From Ardenticatenaceae bacterium (GTDB lineage: Bacteria; Chloroflexota; Anaerolineae; Promineifilales; Promineifilaceae): 53,059 nt of DNA. Made by a program: the position numbers and the translations under genes. The notes below the pieces were generated by a model. It was not told the origin of the DNA, did not search any database, and saw only the letters and a list, made by a program, of their open reading frames with translations. The stretch is taken from positions 1 to 53,059 of the forward strand of contig JACKBT010000033.1 of the NCBI GenBank assembly GCA_020634415.1, in the 5' to 3' direction. Shown here one piece after another: positions 42,281 to 51,064 of the stretch; the stretch's first letter is position 1, and each line of letters begins with the position of its first letter.

Positions 42281-42319
42281 AAATCAATGATACTGTTGTT
42301 GCCAGACAGCTACAAATGG

Positions 42320-42953
42320 CTAACCAAACTCGGCCAGGGCCAAAGCCACCGCTTCTGCCAAAGACCACTGGGCACCTTCCTGCCAGGCGGTTTGGAATGT
42401 TGTATTGTCTAGTTGGGTGCGAACGGCCGTTATTGGCTGCATCCATCCGCCATTCTTGGATGGTGAGGTGAGAGGAGAGGGCAACGGCCGTGGCCTCATC
42501 TACCACAATTTCTCCTTTCTGGGCCAACCTTTCTCCGCTTGCCATGCGGGTGATGGTGGCCCCAGCCAGTGTGTCTACATAGTGGATATGGGGATCGCCC
42601 ACAATAAAACGGCGGGCGGGGCCGGTTGCCACACTTACTTTGAGGGCTAAAGCTGGTGTGCTGCTGTGGGGTAAGGTGATGTGTTGGAAGGTGATGGAGT
42701 CGCCCGCGAAGCCAATGACGCTGCCGCCCTGCTTTTCTACTTCGGCGATAAGGGTGGTGTAAACCAGGTCGAGATCGTGTGTGAGTTCTTCGGCGCCGCG
42801 GTGGGGGCCGAGGCTGTGGTGTAGGGTTTCGGTGAGCGGTGTGAAGCCAGAAATATCGGCGAACAGGGCTGAACCGATGGTGCGGTCGGGGAGGGGGGTG
42901 TTGTGGGCTAATGCCTGAATACGGTCTTGGGGCAGGTAGGTGGAGAGGGTCAT
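42320..42953 (-). pseudogene. Class III cyclase gene with large internal deletion
   Basis: Residues 25-170 of the frame starting at 42953 match a class III adenylate/guanylate cyclase homology domain (SALFADISGFTPLTETLHH, GAEELTHDLDLVYTTLIAEVE, GGSVIGFAGDSITF). Such domains in this kind of bacterium usually head long ATPase/TPR proteins. Here the frame breaks near 42435. A different frame then reads TAVRTQLDNTTFQTAWQEGA and SLAEAVALALAEFG, ending at 42320, which is the typical last helix pair of those proteins. The large centre is missing. A frame that continues to 42237 runs into the kinase start and is not real. Confidence 0.72.
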
Positions 42954-43109
42954 GGATTAATGATACAGATGTTGCATATGGCTTTCAACTGGGTGATGAA
43001 AATGGGGTGAAGTTTGGGTGTGGGGGTGAAGGGGGGGTGAATACGGCCGTTTATCTCTCCCAGCCCTTGCTAAAATGTGGGTTAGCATCTATGCAGCAGG
43101 TTAAGTAGT

Positions 43110-44324
43110 ATGAAAACAATCACCCGTAGTAACAGCCAATCTAAACCCCAAACAGATTTTGATCCCGTGTTCCTTTTGGGCCGTGCTTTTCCGCAGATGA
43201 GCCAGCCAGAGTTAGAAGCTTTGAGTGAGATGGCCGTTTGTCGTGCTTATGAGCCAGGCACGGATTTGTGTGTGGAAGGTGAGGTGGGGACGGTTTTGTA
43301 TGTTTTGGCGCAAGGTAGGGCGGATGTGATTGTGCATACGGGGGATGGGCCGGGTGTGTTTGTGGACACTATTGAGCCGATGACTTATTTTGGGGAGATG
43401 TCGCTTTTTGGGGAATCTACCCGTATTGCTACGATTCGTACGCGGACGGCGTGTCATACGGTGGAGATAGGGCATGATGATTTTATGCGAGTTACGCAGA
43501 ATAACCCGGATTTGCTGCGGATGCTGCTGCGCCAGATTATTGGCCATGTGCGCAGCAATGATCGGGCGGTGATTCGGGAGTTGAATGAGAAGAATACGGC
43601 GCTGCAGCGGGCTTATGCGGATTTGGCGGAGCAGGAGGAGCTGCGTTCGCAGTTTATTGCTACGTTGTCGCATGAGCTGCGCACGCCGCTGACATCTATT
43701 CAGGGTTTTTTGGGGCTGATTAACCAGGGGGCGATTAAGGGGAATTCGCTGCCGGTGGCGATGGATTCGATTACGCGCAATACGAATAAGATGGTGGGGC
43801 TGCTGAATAATTTGCTGATTTTGTATGAATTGCATCCGGGGGCTTTGGAGTATGAGTATTTGAGTGTGACGGATTTGTTGGTGGCGGCGTTGAATGTGGT
43901 GCGGGAGACGGGGGCGGTGGATTTAACGGCCGTTGATCTCGACATCGCCTCCCAATTACCTATTATCTATGGCGACAAGCGGACGCTGGTGTTGGCGGTG
44001 CGGGCTTTGCTGGAAAATGCTTATAAGTTTACGGCTGAAAAGCCCAGTATTTATGTACGTGTTTACCAGACGGATAAGAATGAGGTGGCGATTTCGGTTC
44101 AGGATGAAGGTATTGGTATTCCTGAGACGGAGTTTGAGAGTATTTTTGAGCCGTTTTATCGCCTGGAGCAGGAAGGAACGACGCATTTGTTTCCGGGGTT
44201 GGGGGTGGGGCTGACGATTGCGCGTTTTATTGTGGAGCGGCATAACGGCCGTATTGATCTCCATAGTCAACTGGGTGGGGGCAGTACCTTTACCATTTAT
44301 CTGCCCTTGCAGACAAACAAATAA
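43110..44324 (+). CDS. Cyclic-nucleotide-binding-domain histidine kinase
   Basis: The 404-residue protein has an N-terminal CRP-like cNMP-binding domain (about 20-145; YFGEMSLFGESTRIATIRT is the phosphate-binding cassette region), a short coiled coil (about 150-180), a HisKA domain with the phospho-acceptor His188 in ATLSHELRTP, and an HATPase domain (NAYKFT, DEGIGIPETEFESIF, GLGVGLTIARF). A response regulator is not adjacent. The FGEMSLFGESTR cassette lacks some residues typical of cAMP binders, so ligand binding is uncertain. A cyclase relic lies next door on the other strand. Confidence 0.9.
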   Translation: MKTITRSNSQSKPQTDFDPVFLLGRAFPQMSQPELEALSEMAVCRAYEPGTDLCVEGEVGTVLYVLAQGRADVIVHTGDGPGVFVDTIEPMTYFGEMSLFGESTRIATIRTRTACHTVEIGHDDFMRVTQNNPDLLRMLLRQIIGHVRSNDRAVIRELNEKNTALQRAYADLAEQEELRSQFIATLSHELRTPLTSIQGFLGLINQGAIKGNSLPVAMDSITRNTNKMVGLLNNLLILYELHPGALEYEYLSVTDLLVAALNVVRETGAVDLTAVDLDIASQLPIIYGDKRTLVLAVRALLENAYKFTAEKPSIYVRVYQTDKNEVAISVQDEGIGIPETEFESIFEPFYRLEQEGTTHLFPGLGVGLTIARFIVERHNGRIDLHSQLGGGSTFTIYLPLQTNK

Positions 44325-44340
44325 ACAGTTTTGATGCTTT

Positions 44341-44372
44341 TCGGCACTTGTTGCAGCTCATTGACGTGCCGA
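44341..44372 (+). terminator. Hairpin after the histidine kinase gene
   Basis: TCGGCAC (44341-44347) pairs with GTGCCGA (44366-44372), followed by TCCCTTTCCCC. The stem is short and the T-tract poor, so a weak terminator is the most I would claim. Confidence 0.35.
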
Positions 44373-44420
44373 TCCCTTTCCCCTAAAATCGCGCCATCCT
44401 AAAATACGATGGATGGCATC

Positions 44421-45416
44421 ATGACGCATCTCCTGGAAGTTCGCAACCTAGTGACAAAATTTTATACCCAAGAAGGTATTGTTCATGCTGTGAATGGTAT
44501 CTCTTATACGCTGGATAAAGGCGAGTCTATGGCTATTGTTGGCGAGAGTGGCTGCGGCAAGTCGGTGGGGGCTTTGTCTATTGTGCGTCTGGTTCCCACA
44601 CCACCCGGTCTGATCGAGGCGGGTGAAGTGTTGTTTAATGGTGAGGATTTGCTGCGTTTGCCCGCCCGCCAGATGCGGCAGATTCGCGGCAATAAGATTG
44701 GTATGATTTTTCAGGACCCGATGACTTCATTGAATCCTGTGTTGACGATCGGCCGTCAGGTCGGCGAATCCATGAAACTGCATTTGAACCTGGGAGCAGA
44801 AGAGGCGCGTAAACGAACCATAGAGCTTCTGGAACGAGTTGGTATTCCTAACCCTGAGGGACGGATCAACGATTATCCTCACCAATTTTCTGGCGGGCAG
44901 CGCCAAAGGCTGATGATTGCTATTGCTCTGGCCTGTAACCCATCGCTGCTGATTGCGGATGAACCGACTACGGCTCTGGATGTTACCATTCAAGCCCAAA
45001 TTATCGGCCTCATTAAGTCGTTGAAGGCTGATCTGGGCATGTCTATTATTTGGATTACTCATGATTTGGGGGTTGTTGCCAGCCTGGTGGACAAGGTGGT
45101 GGTGATGTATGCGGGGCATATTGTGGAATCTGCGCCAGTGAATTCTTTGTATAAAAAGACGAGCCATCCTTATACGCTGGGGTTGTTGGAATCACTGCCG
45201 CAGTTGGATGCGAAAGAGAAAAAGCGCCTGATTCCGATTAAGGGGCTGCCACCCGATCTTCGTACTGATATTCAGTATTGTCCTTTTGCTGAGCGCTGCC
45301 GTTTTGCTATTGAGCAATGTTGGCAAGAAAAGCCGCCGCTGACGTTGGCGGGGCCATTCCATATGTCTGCTTGTTGGCGGTGGCAAGAGGTTCGGGATAA
45401 GAAGATTGCTCTTTAG
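44421..45416 (+). CDS. dppD: Oligopeptide ABC transporter ATP-binding protein (DppD-like), orphan copy
   Basis: The 331-residue ATPase begins [15 protein letters not shown] and has Walker A GESGCGKS (about 41-48), signature [10 protein letters not shown], Walker [13 protein letters not shown] and a switch His in WITHDLG. The C-terminal [15 protein letters not shown] and CPFAERC ... C cluster mark the OppD/DppD subfamily. It is a close paralogue of the gene at 50060, with a nearly identical stretch around Walker B and [16 protein letters not shown]. No permease or DppF lies upstream. A 324-base promoter region separates it from the following SBP gene, so it may be a duplicated remnant of the island. 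ATG 44421 is preferred to 44409 by comparison with the paralogue. Confidence 0.88.
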   Translation: MTHLLEVRNLVTKFYTQEGIVHAVNGISYTLDKGESMAIVGESGCGKSVGALSIVRLVPTPPGLIEAGEVLFNGEDLLRLPARQMRQIRGNKIGMIFQDPMTSLNPVLTIGRQVGESMKLHLNLGAEEARKRTIELLERVGIPNPEGRINDYPHQFSGGQRQRLMIAIALACNPSLLIADEPTTALDVTIQAQIIGLIKSLKADLGMSIIWITHDLGVVASLVDKVVVMYAGHIVESAPVNSLYKKTSHPYTLGLLESLPQLDAKEKKRLIPIKGLPPDLRTDIQYCPFAERCRFAIEQCWQEKPPLTLAGPFHMSACWRWQEVRDKKIAL

Positions 45417-45560
45417 TGCCAGTTGAGTGTTGAGGGGAAACGGCCGTTCATTCCCCTAAAAGCCATCCATAACCGCATACAGTAGAAAATAACTATTCTC
45501 ATGGGTTGCCTGTACCCCTCGACACCCCTTGTCACCATTCGAGACTGTTTTGACACCTAT

Positions 45561-45589
45561 TTGACACTTTTGTGCCAATAATATAAAAT
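45561..45589 (+). promoter_or_regulatory. Promoter region of the first SBP gene
   Basis: TTGACA and TAAAAT are separated by 17 bases, 152 bases upstream of the SBP start. The surrounding 45521-45633 interval holds seven GACACC/GTCACC/TTGACA words in both orientations, which may be protein-binding sites. The 324-base gap 45417-45740 also holds an AACGGCCGTT copy at 45439 and an AGGAGG at 45643 that does not serve a real start. No gene is supported in it. Confidence 0.5.
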
Positions 45590-45740
45590 TAATGTCACCA
45601 ATAAGAACCTTTTTAGACACCGAATGTTGACATTCCTTGTAAAGGAGGTGGCGTTAGCAGCAGAAACCAATCAATTCCTTAATAGATATACCTTAGTTAA
45701 CTAGCACACAAATTCCATAGACTCTGGAGGAGTCTAAAAA

Positions 45741-47651
45741 ATGAAAAAAACAAATCGAATTGGTCTTATCGTGACCACCCTTATGATGCTGGCAGTCTTC
45801 TTAGCGGCCTGCCAACCAGAAACAGTAGTCGAAACAGTTGTTGAACAAGTGGAAGTGACCCGTGTTGTCACCGAAACGGTGGTTGAAGAAGGTGAAATGG
45901 TCGAAGTGACCCGCGTTGTCACCGAAGTTGAAGAAGTTGAAGTAACCCGCGAAGTTGAAGTGATGACTGAATCTGAGGGAGATATGGAGCAGCCAGTAAC
46001 CCTCAATATTAACTGGGGAACTGAACCGCCAACGGCCGATCCTGCTCTGGCTACAGACGGCACCTCTGTCAACATCGTCGGCAACATCTTTGTCGGTCTC
46101 ACCCGCTTCGATCCGGTTACCGGTGAGGTAATTCCCTACTTAGCCACGGATTGGGAAGTTGGTGAGGATGCCGATGGCAACCAAACCTGGACATTTAACT
46201 TACGTAATGACATCGCCTGGGTAAATTACAACCCAGTTACTGGCGAAACCGTGCAGGTAACAGATGCTGATGGCAATCCCCGCTTTGTAAACGCGCATGA
46301 TGTTGTTTATGGTGTCAAGCGCACAATAGATCCGCTAACAGCCTCAGATTACGCTTACGTACTCTACATTATTAAGAATGCCCAGGCTGTTAACGGGGCA
46401 TCCGAAGAAGTAACGCTTGATGATGTAGGGGTGGTGGCTCTGGATGATTGGACAGTTCAGTTTACGCTGGAAAATCCTGCTGGCTTCTTCCCAGCTATTG
46501 CTGGGATGTGGGTTGCCAATCCGATGCCTCAATGGACGATTGAAGAGCATGAAGACAAATGGACTGAGGCTGGTCTGGTTGTCTCTAATGGCCCTTACAT
46601 GATGGAATCTTGGGTGCACGGCACGGAATTGAACCTGATTAAGAATCCTTTGTGGGTTAATGCCGACTCTGTTCAAATTGAACGTATTGAAGGCATTATG
46701 ATCACAGAAGCTTCTACCAGCTTTGCCCTGTACGAGAATAATGAACTGGATACGACAGGTGTGCCTCTGCCCGAAATTGATCGCGTGAAGGCCGATCCTG
46801 TTTTAAGCCAGGACTTTTTCAGTGCACCTGCTCCTTGTACCTATTACTACGGGTTTGTAAACACCAAATATCCCTTCACTGACCAGCGTGTGCGTCAAGC
46901 TTTCTCCCAAGCGATTGATCGCCAAAGCCTGATTGATAATGTGCTGAAGGGTGGTCAAATTCCGGCTACTTCTTTTGCTCCTCCTGGCATCTTTGGGGCA
47001 CCTGAACCAGGTACAGTTGGTTTAGGGTATGATCCGGAAGCGGCCGTTGCTGCTCTCCAATCCTTTTTGGATGAAGAAGGTTTAACACTGGAAGATTTCA
47101 ATGCTTTGGATATTCTCTTGATGCACAACACCAGTGAAGCACATGCCCAAATTGCTGCTGCTGTCCAGCAGATGTGGGCTGATGTGCTAGGTGTAGAAAC
47201 CCGTGTAGAAAACCAAGAATGGGCTGTTTATCTGGATACAATTCGGAATACAACCCCCGTTGAAGAAGTTCCCCACATCTATCGTTCAGGCTGGTGTGCG
47301 GATTACCCCGATGAAAACAACTGGGTTCATGAGGTATTCAACACAGATGCTGGGGCTAACAGTCTCCGCCGTAACTGCCTGGATCCCAACTGTAATGAGA
47401 CCCAGCCCAGCGAGTTTGACGAAATAACGGTACAAGCTGGTCAATTGCAAGACCCGGCAGAGCGTATTGAGTTGTATAGTGAAGCGGAACGCATTTTAGC
47501 TGAGGTAGAAACAGCCTATGCCCCAATCTATCATTACACAACTGTCCAAGTTACCAAACCCTGGTTAACACGAAACTTCCCACCCCTGGGTGCAAGTGAT
47601 TTCTATAATTGGACGATTGATGTGGAAGCAAAAACGGCCGCTCAAAACTAA
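45741..47651 (+). CDS. Oligopeptide ABC transporter substrate-binding lipoprotein (SBP family 5), copy 1
   Basis: The 636-residue protein has lipid Cys24 (AVFLAAC) and a spacer of about 55 residues made of iterated VEVTRVVTE and VEEVEV words. The SBP_bac_5 domain (about 85-630) starts LNINWGTEPPTADPALATDG and has NIFVGLTRFDPVTGEVIPYLA, the family's conserved lower lobe. Hallmarks include VSNGPYMMESWVHGTELNL and YPFTDQRVRQAFSQAIDRQ, and the C-terminus has NNWVHEVFNTDAG. This is the ligand receptor of an importer for peptides or other solutes. TGGAGGAG precedes the ATG by 9 bases. A hairpin separates it from dppB. Confidence 0.93.
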   Translation: MKKTNRIGLIVTTLMMLAVFLAACQPETVVETVVEQVEVTRVVTETVVEEGEMVEVTRVVTEVEEVEVTREVEVMTESEGDMEQPVTLNINWGTEPPTADPALATDGTSVNIVGNIFVGLTRFDPVTGEVIPYLATDWEVGEDADGNQTWTFNLRNDIAWVNYNPVTGETVQVTDADGNPRFVNAHDVVYGVKRTIDPLTASDYAYVLYIIKNAQAVNGASEEVTLDDVGVVALDDWTVQFTLENPAGFFPAIAGMWVANPMPQWTIEEHEDKWTEAGLVVSNGPYMMESWVHGTELNLIKNPLWVNADSVQIERIEGIMITEASTSFALYENNELDTTGVPLPEIDRVKADPVLSQDFFSAPAPCTYYYGFVNTKYPFTDQRVRQAFSQAIDRQSLIDNVLKGGQIPATSFAPPGIFGAPEPGTVGLGYDPEAAVAALQSFLDEEGLTLEDFNALDILLMHNTSEAHAQIAAAVQQMWADVLGVETRVENQEWAVYLDTIRNTTPVEEVPHIYRSGWCADYPDENNWVHEVFNTDAGANSLRRNCLDPNCNETQPSEFDEITVQAGQLQDPAERIELYSEAERILAEVETAYAPIYHYTTVQVTKPWLTRNFPPLGASDFYNWTIDVEAKTAAQN

Positions 47652-47669
47652 TCCCTAACAAATTATAAT

Positions 47670-47702
47670 GGAAAGAGGGAGAATAAGTATCTCCCTCTTT
47701 CC
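47670..47702 (+). terminator. Hairpin between SBP and permease genes
   Basis: Perfect 13-base arms GGAAAGAGGGAGA and TCTCCCTCTTTCC surround a 7-base loop. The T-run after it is short, so partial read-through into dppB is likely, giving more SBP than permease. Confidence 0.75.
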
Positions 47703-47724
47703 TTATATGGTATAAGGAGGAAAA

Positions 47725-48741
47725 ATGACCAGTTACATCGTTCGCCGCTTTCTTGGTTTCATTCCTGTTCTTTTTGGCGTGGCCCTCGTCACCTTTGTTA
47801 TGATCCGACAAATTCCCGGAGGCCCCTTTGATTTTGTAGGTGATCGCACCTTACCCCCCCAAGTCGTTGCCAACATTGAAGCCAGATACCATCTCGACTG
47901 GCCTATCTGGAAACAATTCCTTTCATACTTAGTTGGAGATGACATCTTGGGCGAAGAAGGTGATTCAAAAGGCATCCTTCGCGGAGATTTTGGTTTATCA
48001 TTGCAATTCCGTTCCCAATCAGTGTCTGACATCATCAAAACAACCATGCCCATTTCCATGCAACTCGGACTCATGGCCCTCATATTGGCACTATTAATAG
48101 GCATTCCTGCGGGCACAATCGCCGCTCTAAGGCAAAATACGTGGGTTGATTACATTAGTACCTTTAGTGCCATATTCTTTGTTTCCGTCCCTAGCCTGGT
48201 ATTAGCTCCAGTTCTAATATGGTTGTTTGCCCTAAAACTTGGTTGGTTGCCTGTTGCCAGTTGGGGTGCCAAGCCACCATTCATGCTCGGTTTTTTACCC
48301 AGTTTCTCCGAGCTAAACGTTGACTATTTCAAACATGCAATCATGCCAGTGTTTGCACTGGGTTCTGCTGGTGCAGCAACAGTTGCTCGACTTACACGCG
48401 CCAGCTTATTACAAGTAATCCGTGAAGATTATATCCGCACAGCACGCGCCAAAGGCTTGCGCGAAAAATCAGTCATTACCATTCACGCCCTAAAAAACGG
48501 GTTAATTCCTGTGGTCACGATATTAGGTCCGGCCTTCGCCACCCTGATAACAGGCACCTTCGTGATCGAGCAAATTTTTGGTATCAATGGCATGGGTAAG
48601 CACTTTGTAACCAGCGTGAGTAATCGAGACTATACACTCCTATTAGGAGTAACACTCCTCTACTCCACGATTTTAGTAGCAGCGAATTTATTAGTAGATT
48701 TAACGTATGCGCTGATAGACCCGCGCATCCGGTTCGACTAG
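47725..48741 (+). CDS. dppB: Oligopeptide ABC transporter permease DppB
   Basis: The 338-residue membrane protein begins TSYIVRRFLGFIPVLFGVAL and has six predicted membrane segments. The EAA loop is YIRTARAKGLREKSVITIHAL with the conserved G and following HALKNGLIPV helix. LITGTFVIEQIFGINGMGKHF is also family-typical. It forms the pore with DppC 10 bases downstream. The ribosome-binding site AAGGAGG is well placed. Confidence 0.93.
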   Translation: MTSYIVRRFLGFIPVLFGVALVTFVMIRQIPGGPFDFVGDRTLPPQVVANIEARYHLDWPIWKQFLSYLVGDDILGEEGDSKGILRGDFGLSLQFRSQSVSDIIKTTMPISMQLGLMALILALLIGIPAGTIAALRQNTWVDYISTFSAIFFVSVPSLVLAPVLIWLFALKLGWLPVASWGAKPPFMLGFLPSFSELNVDYFKHAIMPVFALGSAGAATVARLTRASLLQVIREDYIRTARAKGLREKSVITIHALKNGLIPVVTILGPAFATLITGTFVIEQIFGINGMGKHFVTSVSNRDYTLLLGVTLLYSTILVAANLLVDLTYALIDPRIRFD

Positions 48742-48751
48742 GAGGCAAAGA

Positions 48752-49771
48752 ATGGCAGTTGCTGAACTAACCCCCAAAGATGGCAATGCAAGTGAGCTGA
48801 TCCGCAAGGAACGCAGCTTATTCCAAGAATCAATGATCCGCCTGGTGCGGAACAAAATAGCCGTCGTCAGCATCATCTTCATCATCGGGCTGACCCTGGC
48901 AGCCTTCCCCTTCGCCTCGCTGGTAACCTCCTACACCTATGCCGAGCAGGACCTGCAAGCCAACAACGCCGTACCGGAGTGGATGTTGTTTCTGCTGCCC
49001 GCCAATGCGGAAAACTACGCACGATTCAACAACGACTACTGGCTAGGGGCTGATAACCTAGGTCGAGACATCTGGACACGGACCGTCTATGGGGCACGAG
49101 TCTCACTACAAGTAGCCTTTGTAGCCTCAATGGTGAGTCTGCTCATCGGCATCGTCTACGGTTCCATCTCTGGCTACATGGGAGGAACGACAGACAATAT
49201 CATGATGCGGATAGTAGACTTTCTGTATGGCTTTCCCTTCCTGATAGTCGTCATCTTACTGCAAGCCTACTTCAAAGCACTGTCACGCAGTGGTGCCGCC
49301 ACCGGTTTTGCGGGGACATTGATAGGGTGGAACGAAGCGATGGGGGGGATGTTATTCCTGTTCATCGCCATTGGTCTCATCAACTGGTTGGGGATGGCGC
49401 GGATAGCCAGAGGGCAAATCTTGTCACTCAAGCAGAAAGAGTTCATCGAAGCGGCGCATTCGATAGGAGCCAGTGACACGCGCATCATGTTTCGGCATTT
49501 GCTGCCCAACATTCTAGGGCCGATAGTGGTGGCGGAGACATTAGCGATACCTGGGTACATCTTTACGGAATCGTTTTTGAGTTTCATTGGGTTGGGAGTG
49601 GACCCGCCGACACCAAGTTGGGGGATTATGATATCGGAGGGGGTGCAGGCATTGCGGACGTATCCGAATCAGGCGTTGGTACCGGCTGTGTTCCTCTCCA
49701 TTACCACGTTGGCTTTCAACTTTGTGGGTGATGGTCTGCGTGATGCCTTTGACCCCAGATTGAAGCAGTAG
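48752..49771 (+). CDS. dppC: Oligopeptide ABC transporter permease DppC
   Basis: The 339-residue permease has an N-terminal membrane segment (AVVSIIFIIGLTLAAFPF), the DppC-type YWLGADNLGRDIWTRTVYGAR and EAA loop KEFIEAAHSIGASDTRIMFRHLLPN. GYIFTESFLSFIGLGVDPPTPSWG and the C-terminal FVGDGLRDAFDPRLKQ are characteristic. Codon usage is a little more GC-rich in its third positions than in the surrounding SBP and DppB genes. Together with DppB it makes the membrane channel. Confidence 0.93.
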   Translation: MAVAELTPKDGNASELIRKERSLFQESMIRLVRNKIAVVSIIFIIGLTLAAFPFASLVTSYTYAEQDLQANNAVPEWMLFLLPANAENYARFNNDYWLGADNLGRDIWTRTVYGARVSLQVAFVASMVSLLIGIVYGSISGYMGGTTDNIMMRIVDFLYGFPFLIVVILLQAYFKALSRSGAATGFAGTLIGWNEAMGGMLFLFIAIGLINWLGMARIARGQILSLKQKEFIEAAHSIGASDTRIMFRHLLPNILGPIVVAETLAIPGYIFTESFLSFIGLGVDPPTPSWGIMISEGVQALRTYPNQALVPAVFLSITTLAFNFVGDGLRDAFDPRLKQ

Positions 49772-49780
49772 AACCTGGTT

Positions 49781-49823
49781 ATAAGCTGCAAGGATCTGCC
49801 ATTTCAAGTTTCTTGCAGCTTAT
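49781..49823 (+). terminator. Hairpin after dppC
   Basis: ATAAGCTGCAAG (49781-49792) and CTTGCAGCTTAT (49812-49823) are perfectly complementary across a 19-base loop. No long T-run follows, so it may end only part of the transcripts of the SBP-dppBC unit before the next promoter at 49877. Confidence 0.6.
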
Positions 49824-49876
49824 TATCCCCTTGTTTCTCCTGTTGGTCTCTATAAAAGCCCCAAACTATCCTTAAA

Positions 49877-49905
49877 TTGACACTTTAATATGCCTTGTGT
49901 ACAAT
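49877..49905 (+). promoter_or_regulatory. Sigma-70-like promoter of the dppD-dppF unit
   Basis: TTGACA and TACAAT are separated by exactly 17 bases, about 150 bases upstream of the dppD start. This is the cleanest promoter in the window and would let the ATPase genes be transcribed apart from the permeases. Confidence 0.7.
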
Positions 49906-50059
49906 ACGCACGGTTTGTTGTGGAATGGCTCACAATTTATAACCGTGAGGGCTTAGCCAACTAGTTGTTAAGTCCTATTGATTAAGGTATAGTTCTCTCC
50001 TCTTTAATTGAAGGAGGAAAGTCCCAAATTAATTCACAAACCATGTCAAACATAACACT

Positions 50060-51064
50060 ATGAGCCATTTACTTGAAGTCCGTAACCTTGTAACCCGCTT
50101 CTATACAGAAGATGGTATTGTTCATGCTGTTAATGGCATTTCTTACACTCTTGATGAGGGTGAGTCAATGGCCATTGTCGGTGAAAGCGGTTCTGGCAAG
50201 TCAGTTGGGGTCATGTCCATTATGGGGCTGATTCCAAATCCACCAGGCCGCGTAGAGAATGGCGAGGTCATTTACAATGACCGTGATCTTTTGAAGATCT
50301 CGCCTGAGGAAATGCGTCGTGTACGGGGTCGTGAAATAGCTATGATCTTTCAGGATCCGATGACCTCGTTAAATCCTGTGTTGACGATCGGCCGTCAGCT
50401 TACAGAATCCCTTAAACTGCATTTGGGTATGGGAGATGAGGAAGCTAAGGAACGGGCTGTCGAGACGTTGCGTCTTGTCGGCATTCCTAATGCTCGTGAT
50501 CGTCTTACAGATTATCCGCACCAATTTTCTGGTGGTCAACGGCAGCGCATCATGATTGCTATGGCTCTTCTCTGTAATCCTTCTGTACTCATTGCAGATG
50601 AGCCAACGACAGCTTTAGATGTAACTATTCAGGCCCAGATTGTTGAACTTGTAAAACAGTTGCAAGAAAAGCTGGGTATGGCCATTATCTGGATCACGCA
50701 TGACTTGGGAGTTGTTGCGGGTATGGTCGAAAAAGTTGCTGTCATGTACTCGGGTTATATAGTCGAACAAGCCCCTGTGCGTGACTTGTATAAACAACCC
50801 GCTCATCCTTATACGCTGGGATTGTTAGAATCTATTCCTCAGCTTGATCAAAAGGAGCGTGCAAGATTAGCTTCTATTAAAGGTTTACCCCCCGATCTAT
50901 TGCAGGAACCCGCTCATTGTCCGTTTGCCCCACGCTGTCCTTTTGTTGTGAATAAATGTTGGGAAGAGAATCCTCCATTGATGCAAACTGCTCCTAATCA
51001 TTTGGCAGCTTGTTGGCGTTGGGAAGAAGTGCGTAAGATAGGACATTTTGGAGAGGTAGCATGA
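50060..51064 (+). CDS. dppD: Oligopeptide ABC transporter ATP-binding protein DppD
   Basis: The 334-residue ATPase begins [20 protein letters not shown] and has Walker A GESGSGKS (about 41-48), [22 protein letters not shown] and WITHDLG. Its C-terminal [15 protein letters not shown] and CPFAPRC motif are those of the peptide/nickel class. It is a close paralogue of the gene at 44421, and the two differ most in the C-terminal third. It overlaps dppF by four bases (ATGA). Confidence 0.93.
   Translation: MSHLLEVRNLVTRFYTEDGIVHAVNGISYTLDEGESMAIVGESGSGKSVGVMSIMGLIPNPPGRVENGEVIYNDRDLLKISPEEMRRVRGREIAMIFQDPMTSLNPVLTIGRQLTESLKLHLGMGDEEAKERAVETLRLVGIPNARDRLTDYPHQFSGGQRQRIMIAMALLCNPSVLIADEPTTALDVTIQAQIVELVKQLQEKLGMAIIWITHDLGVVAGMVEKVAVMYSGYIVEQAPVRDLYKQPAHPYTLGLLESIPQLDQKERARLASIKGLPPDLLQEPAHCPFAPRCPFVVNKCWEENPPLMQTAPNHLAACWRWEEVRKIGHFGEVA

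Larger units (their letters stand above)
230..45448. repeat. Highly iterated palindrome AACGGCCGTT (dispersed)
   Basis: The 10-base palindrome AACGGCCGTT occurs about 43 times exactly (count by eye), for example at 230, 522, 1257, 2374, 3379, 3600, 5217, 6489, 6938, 10526, 11287, 14816, 15515, 26106, 26148, 26232 and 45439. Dozens of further sites keep the core CGGCCG with one altered flank base. Being palindromic, it reads the same on both strands. Inside genes it is read in all frames: (A)ACG GCC GTT gives Thr-Ala-Val, AAC GGC CGT gives Asn-Gly-Arg and CGG CCG TT gives Arg-Pro-Leu/Phe. It recalls the cyanobacterial HIP1 sequence in behaviour, but the sequence is different. I cannot say what maintains it. 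Confidence 0.93.

Noticed and set aside
42237..42319. Tail of the 238-residue cyclase frame
   Set aside because: It overlaps the kinase start and has no family similarity; the alternative frame ending at 42320 matches the expected C-terminus.
45640..45700. AGGAGGTGG followed by a short frame, as a possible leader peptide before the first SBP gene
   Set aside because: The only candidate start overlaps the AGGAGG itself, so there is no room for a normal initiation site. A similar AGGAGG at 52124 likewise has none.
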